6,555 bases of DNA from Desulfobulbaceae bacterium UBA5123 (lineage in GTDB: Bacteria > Desulfobacterota > Desulfobulbia > Desulfobulbales > UBA5123). A model generated the notes under the pieces. It did not search any database. It had not been told where the DNA came from and saw only the letters and a list, made by a program, of their open reading frames with translations. The stretch lies in the NCBI GenBank assembly GCA_002415465.1, contig DHYT01000207.1, positions 1 through 6,555 on the forward strand. The letters run 5' to 3'. Position numbers and translations under genes: made by a program. This document shows, in pieces, positions 1-6,190 of this stretch. Numbering within the stretch: the first letter of the stretch is position 1; every line of letters begins with the position of its first letter.

Positions 1-1524
1 ATGGACGGCGCCAGCAAGTTCGTCCGCGGCGAGGCCGTGGCCGGGCTGATCATCATGGTGGTCAACATCCTGGGCGGCTTTTTCATCGGCGTCATCCGGC
101 AGGGGATGGACCTTGCCAACGCCGCCGAGACCTACACCCTGCTCACCATCGGCGACGGGCTCGTCTCGCAGATTCCGGCCCTGATCATCTCCACCTCGGC
201 CGGCATCATCGTCAGCCGCGCCGCCTCCGACGCCAGCATGGGCAAGGAATTTTCCAAACAGTTCGGCATGCAGCCCCAGGCCCTTGCCGTCTCCTCCGGC
301 ATCATCATGCTCTTCGGCCTGGTGCCGGGGCTGCCGCATATCCCCTTTCTGATCCTCGGCATCCTGATGGGCGGCCTGGCCTACATGGCCTTTCAAGCCA
401 AGGCGCAAGAGGAGATCTCCCAGCAGAAGGAGAAAGAAGAGAAGAAAATCGCCGAGCTCCCCCCTGGCTCCCCGGAAACGGTGGAAAGCCTGCTGGGGAT
501 GGACACCCTGGAACTGGAGGTGGGCTACGGCCTCATCCCGCTGGTGGACGAAAGCCAGGACGGCGACCTGCTGGAACGGATCCGCTCCATCCGCCGCCAG
601 TTCGCCACCGAGATGGGCATCATCATTCCACCCCTGCACGTCCGCGACAACCTGCAACTGCGGCCGGACGAATATGTCCTGCAGATAAAAGGCGTCGAGG
701 CGGCCCGCGGCGAGCTGATGATGGGGCACCATCTGGCCATGGACGCCGGCGCCGCCAAACGCAAGATAGAGGGCGTTCCCACCACCGAGCCGGCCTTCGG
801 CCTGCCGGCGCTGTGGATCCAACCCAACCGGAAGGACGAGGCGCAGGTGGCCGGCTATACCGTGGTCGACCCCTCCACGGTGGTCGCCACCCACCTCACC
901 GAGATCCTGCGCAGTCAGGCGGCCGAACTGCTCGGCCGCCAGGATACGCAGAAGCTCCTCGACCACCTCGCCGAATCCCACCCCAAGGTGGTGGAGGAAC
1001 TGGTGCCCAGCCTGCTTACCCTGGGCGGGGTCCAGAAGGTATTGCAGAACCTTCTCCGGGAACGGGTCTCCATCCGCGACCTGCTGACCATCTGCGAAAC
1101 CCTTGCCGACCACGCCGGCATGAGCAAGGACCCCAACATCCTTACCGAATATGTCCGCCAGCGACTCGCCCGCTCCATCATCGCCTCCTTCCTCGACGAC
1201 CAGGGCAATCTGCCGGTCCTGACGCTGACGACCAGAACCGAGGACATCCTCCGCGAATCGATCCGGCAGACGGAACAGGGGGCATATCTCTCCCTGGAGC
1301 CGAATCTGGCCCAACGCCTGCTGGAAGCCATCGAGGAAACCGCGGAAAAGGTGACCGGTGAAGGGCATCAACCGATCATCATCACCACCACCATTCTTCG
1401 GCGGCACCTGCGCCAGCTTCTGGAGCGGTTCATGCCCCAGATCCTGGTGCTCTCGCACAACGAACTGACGGCCACCACCAAAATCCAGTCGCTGGGGTCC
1501 ATTGACATCAACCCCAAGCGCTAA
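1..1524 (+). CDS. flhA: Flagellar export-gate protein FlhA, C-terminal part (5' end outside the window)
   Basis: FlhA is an integral membrane component of the flagellar type III export gate; its cytoplasmic domain forms the ring that docks chaperone-substrate complexes. The frame is open from base 1 and the first ATG is an internal methionine: full-length FlhA is about 690-700 residues, while 507 are seen here, so roughly 190-200 N-terminal residues lie to the left, including the usual family signature. Visible residues 1-12 (DGASKFVRGEAV) match the conserved segment before a membrane helix. Four hydrophobic segments follow, at about 14-34, 51-70, 94-112 and 115-132. A charged Glu/Lys linker (about 136-155) then leads to the soluble FlhA-C domain, about 160-507. 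The frame ends at TAA. flhF follows after 130 bases, as in many polar-flagellum clusters. Identification is firm; the exact missing length is inferred from family size. Confidence 0.97.
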   Translation: MDGASKFVRGEAVAGLIIMVVNILGGFFIGVIRQGMDLANAAETYTLLTIGDGLVSQIPALIISTSAGIIVSRAASDASMGKEFSKQFGMQPQALAVSSGIIMLFGLVPGLPHIPFLILGILMGGLAYMAFQAKAQEEISQQKEKEEKKIAELPPGSPETVESLLGMDTLELEVGYGLIPLVDESQDGDLLERIRSIRRQFATEMGIIIPPLHVRDNLQLRPDEYVLQIKGVEAARGELMMGHHLAMDAGAAKRKIEGVPTTEPAFGLPALWIQPNRKDEAQVAGYTVVDPSTVVATHLTEILRSQAAELLGRQDTQKLLDHLAESHPKVVEELVPSLLTLGGVQKVLQNLLRERVSIRDLLTICETLADHAGMSKDPNILTEYVRQRLARSIIASFLDDQGNLPVLTLTTRTEDILRESIRQTEQGAYLSLEPNLAQRLLEAIEETAEKVTGEGHQPIIITTTILRRHLRQLLERFMPQILVLSHNELTATTKIQSLGSIDINPKR

Positions 1525-1545
1525 GCCCGCGATGAGCGGTATCAC

Positions 1546-1574
1546 TTGAAAAGAGCGCCAGTTTTAGATAGATT
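1546..1574 (+). promoter_or_regulatory. Candidate sigma-70-like promoter before flhF
   Basis: A TTGAAA box (1546-1551) is separated by 17 bases from TAGATT (1569-1574), which is followed directly by ATCG. The -35 box is good and the -10 box matches the consensus at four of six places. It lies in the flhA-flhF gap, about 80 bases before the flhF start. Support comes from a near-identical block (TTTTA-K-ATAGATTATCG, at 1562-1578) at the same place in the gap before cheY. The activity and the sigma factor involved are inferred. Confidence 0.45.
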
Positions 1575-1593
1575 ATCGTGTTAACGGTAATCA

Positions 1594-1617
1594 TCGGGTC
1601 AGCCTCTGCCGACCCGA
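1594..1617 (+). other. Inverted repeat in the flhF leader
   Basis: TCGGGTC (1594-1600) and GACCCGA (1611-1617) form a perfect 7-bp stem around a 10-base loop. No T-run follows, so it does not look like an intrinsic terminator of flhA. It would sit in the 5' leader of flhF if the upstream promoter is real. flhF has no recognisable Shine-Dalgarno sequence, so a role in message stability or translation is possible but unproven. Confidence 0.4.
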
Positions 1618-1654
1618 CACCCTGCGCCTAAAAGCAAATCGACCGGTTGACCAT

Positions 1655-2884
1655 ATGCGGATAAAACGTTTCGAGGCTCCCGACACCGCCACCGCCCTGG
1701 CCATGATCAAGGCGGAAATGGGCGACGATGCCGTCATCCTCGCCACCAAGACCATCGGCACAAGCCGCGGGAATATCGTCAAGAAGGGACAGGAAACCAA
1801 GGTCGAGGTCATTGCCGCCATGGACTACGATCTCGACGCCCTGGCGGAAACAGAACCGGCACCCGCCGCGCCACCGCAGCCGCAGACCGTAACGCCGCCC
1901 AGGAAAACCGTCGCCGCCCGCCGTCCGGCCGGCACCTTGACGCCTGCGTCGCCACCGCCGGGAAAATCCGCGCCCTACGAACCCGCCTCGATATCCATCG
2001 CCGACGAGGAGAAAAACACCAGCCACCTCGAGGCCCACGACCTGCGCCTGCGCTTTGCCGGGATGCTCAAGCAGCAGCGACCCGACCGCAAACAACAGCC
2101 CGCCCCCCCGGCGCCACCCGAAAAGGCCGGCAAGCCTGACCCGCGCGAGGTCAGCGAATGGCGTGACAAGCTCATCGATCAACTCCTGATCAGCCCGCTG
2201 CCGGATACGGCAAGCACGGCAGGTCCGACCATCATCGCCCTGGTGGGCGCCACCGGGGTCGGCAAAACCACCACCGCCGCCAAGCTCGCCGCCTGGTTCA
2301 GCCTGCATCATGGGCTGACGGTGGCTATGCTCTCCATGGACTGCTACCGCATCGGCGCCACCGACCAGTTGCGCACCTATGCCAAAATCATGCGGTTGCC
2401 CTGCGAGATCGTGCTCCGCAAGCAGGATATGGACTCCGCCATCGCCCGACACACCGACAAGGACGTGATCATCATCGATACCGCCGGCAAGAGCCCCTAC
2501 GACCAGCAACACATCAACGAGCTGCGGGAATGGTTCGGCCGCGCAGGCGCCATCCAGCCCTATCTGGTCCTGAGCGCCACCACCAAAAAAGAGGATCTGG
2601 CCAGCACCGTCGCCAGCTACCGGCCGTTAACCGTCAACGGCCTGATCCTGACCAAGATCGACGAGACCAGAACCTACGCCACCCTCTGCCAGCAGGTTGT
2701 CGCCTCTCATCTGCCGGTGGCGTCGCTCTGCACCGGCCAGCGCGTGCCGGAAGACTTCATGATCGCCAGCAAGCCCATCCTCGCCAGGCTGTTCCGCCGG
2801 GGCTGGGAAGCGGTTGTCGACGAACGGGCATTGATCGCCGAACGCAACGATTGGACCGCCGAGCCGCAAAGGAGCGCGTCATGA
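1655..2884 (+). CDS. flhF: Flagellar biosynthesis GTPase FlhF
   Basis: FlhF is a signal-recognition-particle-type GTPase that marks the cell pole and recruits early flagellar parts there; its GTPase is stimulated by FlhG. The 409-residue protein has the three expected regions. The N-terminal domain starts MRIKRFEA and runs to about 60. A poorly conserved linker rich in Pro and Ala covers about 65-110 and continues less regularly to 165. The NG GTPase domain covers about 168-390. GTPase motifs are in order: P-loop GATGVGKTT at 198-206, DCYRIGATDQL at 229-239 (commonly DTYRIGA), DTAGKS at 275-280, TKIDE at 333-337 and GQRVPEDF at 361-368. The start is set by the family's typical N-terminus; no upstream in-frame start is nearby and no good ribosome-binding site is visible. 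The stop overlaps the flhG start (ATGA), which points to translational coupling. Confidence 0.97.
   Translation: MRIKRFEAPDTATALAMIKAEMGDDAVILATKTIGTSRGNIVKKGQETKVEVIAAMDYDLDALAETEPAPAAPPQPQTVTPPRKTVAARRPAGTLTPASPPPGKSAPYEPASISIADEEKNTSHLEAHDLRLRFAGMLKQQRPDRKQQPAPPAPPEKAGKPDPREVSEWRDKLIDQLLISPLPDTASTAGPTIIALVGATGVGKTTTAAKLAAWFSLHHGLTVAMLSMDCYRIGATDQLRTYAKIMRLPCEIVLRKQDMDSAIARHTDKDVIIIDTAGKSPYDQQHINELREWFGRAGAIQPYLVLSATTKKEDLASTVASYRPLTVNGLILTKIDETRTYATLCQQVVASHLPVASLCTGQRVPEDFMIASKPILARLFRRGWEAVVDERALIAERNDWTAEPQRSAS
2868..2874 (+). promoter_or_regulatory. Ribosome-binding site that sets the flhG start
   Basis: AAAGGAG lies six bases before ATG 2881, inside the last codons of flhF. The same frame is open upstream to an ATG at 2530, but that stretch lies over the FlhF GTPase domain in another frame and encodes Arg/Pro-rich shadow sequence. 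This site fixes the true start at 2881. Confidence 0.85.
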
Positions 2885-3771
2885 ATCAGGCCACGACCCT
2901 CCAGAAGATGATGGACCGAGCCGACAGCAAGGCAAAGGCAAAACGGCCAAAATCCGCCACCGGCGCCTCGCCGCGGGTTATCTGCATCACCAGCGGCAAG
3001 GGCGGGGTCGGCAAAACCAATATCGTCACCAACCTCGCTTACGCCCTCGCCAAACAAGGCCGCAAGGTCCTCGTCCTAGACGCCGACCTCAACCTCGCCA
3101 ACGTCGACGTCCTGCTGGGGATCACCCCCCGCTACAACCTGCACCACGTCCTGCTGGGCGAGAAATCGCTGACCGACATCCTGGTCGAGGGCCCTGGCGG
3201 GTTCAGGATTCTCCCGGCAAGCTCCGGCATCATCGAGCTTGCCAGCCTCACCGAAAGCCAAAAACTTTACTTCATGGCCGAAATGGAGACCGTCGGCGAC
3301 AAGATCGACATCATGCTGGTCGATACCGGCGCCGGCATCAACGACAATGTGGTCTATTTCAATCTGGCCGCGCAGGAGCGGGTTATCGTGCTCACCCCCG
3401 AGCCCACCTCGCTCACCGACGCCTACGCCCTGATCAAGGTGTTGTCCGGGCGTCACGACGTCAAGCGGTTCCGCATTCTCGTCAACAACGCCGAGTCGGA
3501 AAAGGAGGCGCTGACCGTCTTCCGCAAACTGAGCATTGTCGCGGACCGCTTCCTCAGTTCCATCTCCTTGGATCTGCTCGGCTTCATCCCTTATGACCCC
3601 AAGCTCCCCAAGGCTGTACGCAGTCAAAAGCTGGTAAGCGAACTGTTCCCCGACGCCGAATCGAGTCGCATGTTCCGCGCCCTCTCCCAACAGCTGACCA
3701 CCGAAAAACCCGAGCAGCACAGCGACGGCAACATCAAATTCTTTTGGCAAGGCCTCCTTGATCTGTCATAA
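2881..3771 (+). CDS. flhG: MinD-like ATPase FlhG (FleN/YlxH), regulator of flagellar number
   Basis: FlhG is a MinD/ParA-family ATPase that limits flagellar number and stimulates the FlhF GTPase; the dimer forms with ATP at the membrane. The protein has 296 residues, normal for the family. Residues 2-10 (NQATTLQKM) match the N-terminal FlhF-activating motif DQAxxLR, but with Asn for Asp and Gln for Arg. The deviant Walker A motif KGGVGKT is at 40-46, with the signature lysine at 40. DADLNLANVD (67-76) is the A' motif and IMLVDTGAG (144-152) is Walker B. The C-terminus (FFWQGLLDL, 287-295) looks like the amphipathic membrane-targeting helix of this family. The start was chosen by the AAAGGAG site, the ATGA overlap with flhF and the position of the activator motif. 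ParA/MinD paralogues are the only alternative, and the flhF neighbour argues against them. Confidence 0.96.
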   Translation: MNQATTLQKMMDRADSKAKAKRPKSATGASPRVICITSGKGGVGKTNIVTNLAYALAKQGRKVLVLDADLNLANVDVLLGITPRYNLHHVLLGEKSLTDILVEGPGGFRILPASSGIIELASLTESQKLYFMAEMETVGDKIDIMLVDTGAGINDNVVYFNLAAQERVIVLTPEPTSLTDAYALIKVLSGRHDVKRFRILVNNAESEKEALTVFRKLSIVADRFLSSISLDLLGFIPYDPKLPKAVRSQKLVSELFPDAESSRMFRALSQQLTTEKPEQHSDGNIKFFWQGLLDLS

Positions 3772-3772
3772 T
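3744..3772 (+). promoter_or_regulatory. Predicted sigma-70 promoter of fliA, overlapping the end of flhG
   Basis: TTGGCA (3744-3749) and CATAAT (3767-3772) each match the sigma-70 boxes at five of six places, with the ideal 17-base spacer and an extended -10 TG at 3764-3765. The -10 box is followed by ATCG, as in the candidate promoters before flhF and cheY. Transcription would begin near 3779, giving a leader of about 67 bases before fliA. It would let fliA be expressed apart from flhF-flhG. This is a sequence prediction only. Confidence 0.6.
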
Positions 3773-3796
3773 ATCGACACCAAAATAAATCTCTGT

Positions 3797-3824
3797 CGGC
3801 GCTCCGAGACCACTTCGGCAGCCG
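3797..3824 (+). other. Imperfect hairpin in the fliA leader
   Basis: CGGC (3797-3800) pairs with GCCG (3821-3824), and CCGA (3804-3807) pairs with TCGG (3815-3818), with a small internal loop between the two stems. It ends 21 bases before the fliA start codon, which has no clear Shine-Dalgarno sequence. It could influence translation of fliA; chance pairing in GC-rich DNA is the alternative. Confidence 0.3.
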
Positions 3825-3845
3825 CATACGCTCTGTGACCCGTTC

Positions 3846-4631
3846 ATGAACAAGCAGCACCCCTCAAAATTCAAGGATTACACCCAGGCCTATTTCAGCC
3901 AGGGCGGCCCGCTGGACTCCGCCACCCGGAGCGAGCTGATCCTGACCTACACCCCGCTGATCAAATACATCGCCGCCCGGCTGGCCACCAGGCTCCCTTC
4001 CCACGTAGCCCTTGACGACCTGATCAGTTGCGGGACCATCGGCCTGATCGACGCCGTGGAAAAATTCAACCCGGCCAAGAATGTGCAGTTTAAAACCTAT
4101 GCGGAATTCCGCATCAAGGGAGCGATGCTGGACGAACTCCGCTCCCTTGACTGGGTGCCTCGCTCGGTGCGTCGCAAGGTCACCGATCTCGAGAAGACCT
4201 ACAGCGACCTTGAAAAAAAACTAGGCCGCCCAGCCACCGACGAGGAAACGGCGGCAGCGCTCAATCTTGACCTCGACGCCTTTTACAAACTCCTCGACGA
4301 CACCAAGTCTGTTTCCTTCATGGACATCGATCTGGTGCGGCAGGTCAATCCCGACCAGGACGACAGAAGCACCATCGCCGAAACCTTTGCCGCCGACGGG
4401 ACCGACCCCTTTGCCGCCCTGAACATTGCCGAAGTCCGCGACGTGGTCGCCCAGGCCATCTCGGAACTGCCGGAGAAGGAGAAACTCACCGTTTCCCTCT
4501 ACTACTTCGAGGAACTGACCATGAAGGAAATCGGCGAGGTTCTGGGCTACACGGAATCGCGCATCTCCCAGATGCACAGCAAGGCCATGCTGCGCCTGCG
4601 CTCTAAAATGAAAACCAGGCTCAACGCCTGA
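3846..4631 (+). CDS. fliA: RNA polymerase sigma factor FliA (sigma-28)
   Basis: FliA directs RNA polymerase to late flagellar and chemotaxis genes and is normally held by the anti-sigma factor FlgM until the hook is complete. FlgM is not in this window. The 261-residue length fits the FliA/WhiG/SigD family. Region 2 covers about 33-105, with DDLISCGTIGLIDAVEKF at 57-74 and the -10-reading KTYAEFRIKGAMLDELR at 83-99. Region 3 covers about 108-165. Region 4, with the helix-turn-helix that reads the -35 box, covers about 205-255 and includes MKEIGEVLGYTESRISQMH at 226-244. ATG 3846 gives the expected N-terminus. No in-frame start lies close upstream and no convincing ribosome-binding site is seen. 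It follows flhG by 74 bases and probably has its own promoter. Confidence 0.96.
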   Translation: MNKQHPSKFKDYTQAYFSQGGPLDSATRSELILTYTPLIKYIAARLATRLPSHVALDDLISCGTIGLIDAVEKFNPAKNVQFKTYAEFRIKGAMLDELRSLDWVPRSVRRKVTDLEKTYSDLEKKLGRPATDEETAAALNLDLDAFYKLLDDTKSVSFMDIDLVRQVNPDQDDRSTIAETFAADGTDPFAALNIAEVRDVVAQAISELPEKEKLTVSLYYFEELTMKEIGEVLGYTESRISQMHSKAMLRLRSKMKTRLNA

Positions 4632-4635
4632 ACAC

Positions 4636-4660
4636 TCGACAACGTCGAATTTCCTTTTTT
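4636..4660 (+). terminator. Weak rho-independent terminator after fliA
   Basis: TCGAC (4636-4640) and GTCGA (4644-4648) form a 5-bp stem with a 3-base loop, followed by a T-rich tract ending in six Ts at 4655-4660. It begins five bases after the fliA stop. The stem is short, so termination may be partial, but the position and T-run are right. Confidence 0.5.
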
Positions 4661-4702
4661 CAGCTTTACTGATACGTCAAAATGCGCTACTAAGTAACCT
4701 TA

Positions 4703-4731
4703 TTGCGTTAAGTATTGTTTTTATATAGATT
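4703..4731 (+). promoter_or_regulatory. Candidate promoter of the cheY unit
   Basis: TTGCGT (4703-4708) and TAGATT (4726-4731) are 17 bases apart, and the second box is followed by ATCG. The stretch 4719-4735 matches 1562-1578 before flhF at 16 of 17 bases, with the TTG at the same distance in both. The -35 box alone is weak (three of six). The region is AT-rich compared with its surroundings and follows the fliA terminator. A start near 4738 would give a leader of about 165 bases. Confidence 0.45.
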
Positions 4732-4812
4732 ATCGCAGACCGTTACCTCTCGCGCACAAAAGGTCGCCACAAACCCAGGCCCATATCGGCAACGAGTGAC
4801 CGCAACACGAAA

Positions 4813-4839
4813 CCGCCCCCGTTTTTTTTGCCGGGGCGG
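4813..4839 (+). other. GC-rich inverted repeat with a T8 loop in the cheY leader
   Basis: CCGCCCC (4813-4819) and GGGGCGG (4833-4839) form a strong 7-bp stem. Its 13-base loop holds eight Ts (4822-4829). The T-run lies in the loop, not after the stem, and on the other strand only three Ts follow the stem, so it is not a normal intrinsic terminator in either direction. It lies between the candidate promoter and cheY. Confidence 0.45.
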
Positions 4840-4872
4840 CACGACGCGAAACGTAACCGATCAATCAGCAAC

Positions 4873-4888
4873 ACGTTTTGATAAACGT
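4873..4888 (+). other. Perfect inverted repeat beside the cheY ribosome-binding site
   Basis: ACGTTT (4873-4878) and AAACGT (4883-4888) surround TGAT. The repeat ends two bases before the GAGGAGGGG ribosome-binding region. A further AAACGT copy lies at 4849-4854. It could be a small hairpin that keeps the site open, or a protein-binding site; neither is proven. Confidence 0.35.
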
Positions 4889-4891
4889 TTG

Positions 4892-4897
4892 AGGAGG
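4892..4897 (+). promoter_or_regulatory. Strong ribosome-binding site of cheY
   Basis: A perfect AGGAGG lies five bases before ATG 4903 and selects it over the in-frame ATG at 4921 (Met7). It is much stronger than anything before flhF, fliA or the gene after cheY, so high translation of cheY is likely. Confidence 0.85.
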
Positions 4898-4902
4898 GGA
4901 CA

Positions 4903-5283
4903 ATGCCTACGGATTTCAACATGAAGGTTCTCGTTGTCGATGACTTCGCCACCATGCGGCGGATAGTCAAGAACATACTTGTGCAACTCGGCTTCAAGAA
5001 CATCATCGAGGCGGATGACGGCACCAGCGCCCTGGAAATCCTGCAAAAGGAAAAGGTCGACCTGATCATCTCGGACTGGAACATGCCCAAGATGACCGGC
5101 CTCGACCTGCTGAAAACGGTTCGCGGCGACGCCAACCTTGCCGCCACCCCCTTCATCATGGTTACGGCCGAGGCGCAGCAGGACAACATCATTGCCGCCG
5201 TCAAGGCCAAGGTAAGCCAGTATATCGTCGAACCGTTCACCGCCGACACCCTGGCTGAAAAACTGAACAAGATATTCGGCTGA
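4903..5283 (+). CDS. cheY: Chemotaxis response regulator CheY, with the conserved switch lysine replaced by Glu
   Basis: CheY is a stand-alone receiver protein, phosphorylated by CheA, that binds the flagellar switch and changes rotation. The 126 residues form one receiver domain. The acidic pair is at 13-14 (LVVDDF). The phosphoryl acceptor is Asp58 in SDWNMP, and Thr88 in MVTAEA is the switch threonine. The segment [10 protein letters not shown] (104-113) is where the family has a near-invariant Lys before Pro-Phe (Lys109 of E. coli); here residue 110 is Glu, codon [15 protein letters not shown] near the N-terminus and [10 protein letters not shown] at the end are typical of genuine CheY. 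It sits after fliA and 22 bases before a FliL-like gene, probably co-transcribed with it. The other CheY residues are kept, so CheY identity is firm, but signalling by a Lys-less form is uncertain. Confidence 0.94.
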   Translation: MPTDFNMKVLVVDDFATMRRIVKNILVQLGFKNIIEADDGTSALEILQKEKVDLIISDWNMPKMTGLDLLKTVRGDANLAATPFIMVTAEAQQDNIIAAVKAKVSQYIVEPFTADTLAEKLNKIFG

Positions 5284-5305
5284 ACCACGCCGTTGACGCC
5301 CTCCA

Positions 5306-6190
5306 ATGGGAGACGAGACACAATCTAAAAAAGCTTCGCCCGACAACCTTGATGACGACCTCGCCAGTGATTGGGAGTCCGCTTTTCAGGCAGACGACTT
5401 TTCCTTTTCCCCCAAAGAAGGCGAGGACGACTTCTTCCTCGGCGATGAAACCGATTTCACCTCCGCGACAAGCTCCCCCTACGACTTTACCCCCCCCTCA
5501 GACAAAGAACTTGAAGACCTGCCGGACCTTGACGAGGAGGCTTTCGCCCCCGAGGCCGCTGAAGGCGAGGAAGATGCCGAGTCTGCGGAGGCCGAGGGGA
5601 AAACCCCTGGCGGCCTGCTTCCCGCCCGCCTGCTCACCCTCTACCACACCATCAAGCTGCGCCTGCAACTCCTCTCCCGCAGGCAGCAGATCCTCGCAGG
5701 CGCGGCCATCGTTTTCCTGCTGCTCTTGCCGCTGCTTATCCCTGATGCAGACAAAACGCCCACCCAATCAGACGGCGCCGCGCACGTCAATGGCGCCACA
5801 ACCGCCCCCCAGACAGCCCCCCCCCTCCCCACCGGCGCGCCGTCCGCCGCCCCCACCGAGGTGCAAGAAAAAATCCGGGCCAAATGGCAATTTCCAGGCT
5901 TTCTCGTTCCTGCCCCGCTGCGCGACGACACCCCGCGCAAGGCCAACTTCGTCCAGGCCGACATCACCCTTATCCTGCTCCTTGCCGCGGGAGAAAAACC
6001 GCCGGCCGAAAAGGAACTGCTCGTTCGGGACATCATCTACCAGTTTTACAGCAACCAGCCTTTAAGCGAACTGCAACGATTCGCCCTCGCCCGGGGCGAC
6101 ATGAACCGCGCCCTGCGCGCCTGGATCGAAAAACAATGGCCGGAGGCGCCCGTCGAAGCCATTGTCTTCAATCGCTACCAGATTATGTAA
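5306..6190 (+). CDS. Single-pass membrane protein with FliL-like C-terminal domain and long acidic N-terminal region
   Basis: Residues 1-100 are very acidic and low in complexity, with DWESAFQADDFSFS at 22-35. A basic stretch at about 117-127 precedes one hydrophobic helix at about 129-146, so the N-terminus is probably cytoplasmic. A Pro/Ala/Thr-rich linker (about 150-185) leads to a folded C-terminal part, about 188-294. Its pattern (ADITLILLLAAG, then RDIIYQFYSNQPLSEL and VEAIVFNRYQIM) resembles the end of FliL, which binds stators around the flagellar motor. Typical FliL has about 150-170 residues with a short N-terminus, so this would be an elongated, divergent form. ATG 5306 is the only start soon after an in-frame stop at 5294, but has no clear ribosome-binding site; coupling to cheY is likely. 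The gene carries C runs of 8 (5490-5497) and 9 (5817-5825). The FliL link is inferred from pattern and context. Confidence 0.7.
   Translation: MGDETQSKKASPDNLDDDLASDWESAFQADDFSFSPKEGEDDFFLGDETDFTSATSSPYDFTPPSDKELEDLPDLDEEAFAPEAAEGEEDAESAEAEGKTPGGLLPARLLTLYHTIKLRLQLLSRRQQILAGAAIVFLLLLPLLIPDADKTPTQSDGAAHVNGATTAPQTAPPLPTGAPSAAPTEVQEKIRAKWQFPGFLVPAPLRDDTPRKANFVQADITLILLLAAGEKPPAEKELLVRDIIYQFYSNQPLSELQRFALARGDMNRALRAWIEKQWPEAPVEAIVFNRYQIM

Noticed and set aside
1594..1617. Hairpin after flhA as a rho-independent terminator
   Set aside because: No T-run follows the stem; the bases after it are GC-rich.
1628..2512. Long minus-strand open frame of 294 codons opposite flhF
   Set aside because: It lies entirely over FlhF, whose GTPase motifs are clear. 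The translation is Gly/Arg-rich low-complexity sequence typical of an antisense shadow in GC-rich DNA.
2530..2880. Possible 117-residue N-terminal extension of FlhG
   Set aside because: This stretch lies over the conserved FlhF GTPase domain in another frame and reads as Arg/Pro-rich shadow. The ribosome-binding site and the activator motif place the FlhG start at 2881.
3076..3750. Minus-strand frame of 224 codons opposite flhG
   Set aside because: It is antisense to a well-conserved MinD-type ATPase and has no recognisable domain or ribosome-binding site.
4778..4790. Possible sigma-54 promoter before cheY (GG at 4778, GC at 4789)
   Set aside because: The GG-GC spacing is nine instead of ten bases and the flanking bases do not fit TGGCAC/TTGCA.
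4856..4884. Sigma-28-like -10 boxes (ACCGATCA at 4856 and TTTGATAA at 4877) before cheY
   Set aside because: No TAAA-type -35 box lies 15 bases upstream of either, and the second would leave almost no leader before the ribosome-binding site.
4715..4924. Small + strand frame of 69 codons between fliA and cheY
   Set aside because: It runs over the leader repeats and into cheY in another frame, lacks a ribosome-binding site and looks like no known protein.
5349..6065. Second + strand frame of 238 codons inside the FliL-like gene
   Set aside because: It is a Pro/Ser/Arg-rich shadow created by the C-rich composition. The 5306-6190 frame has a membrane helix and a FliL-like end.
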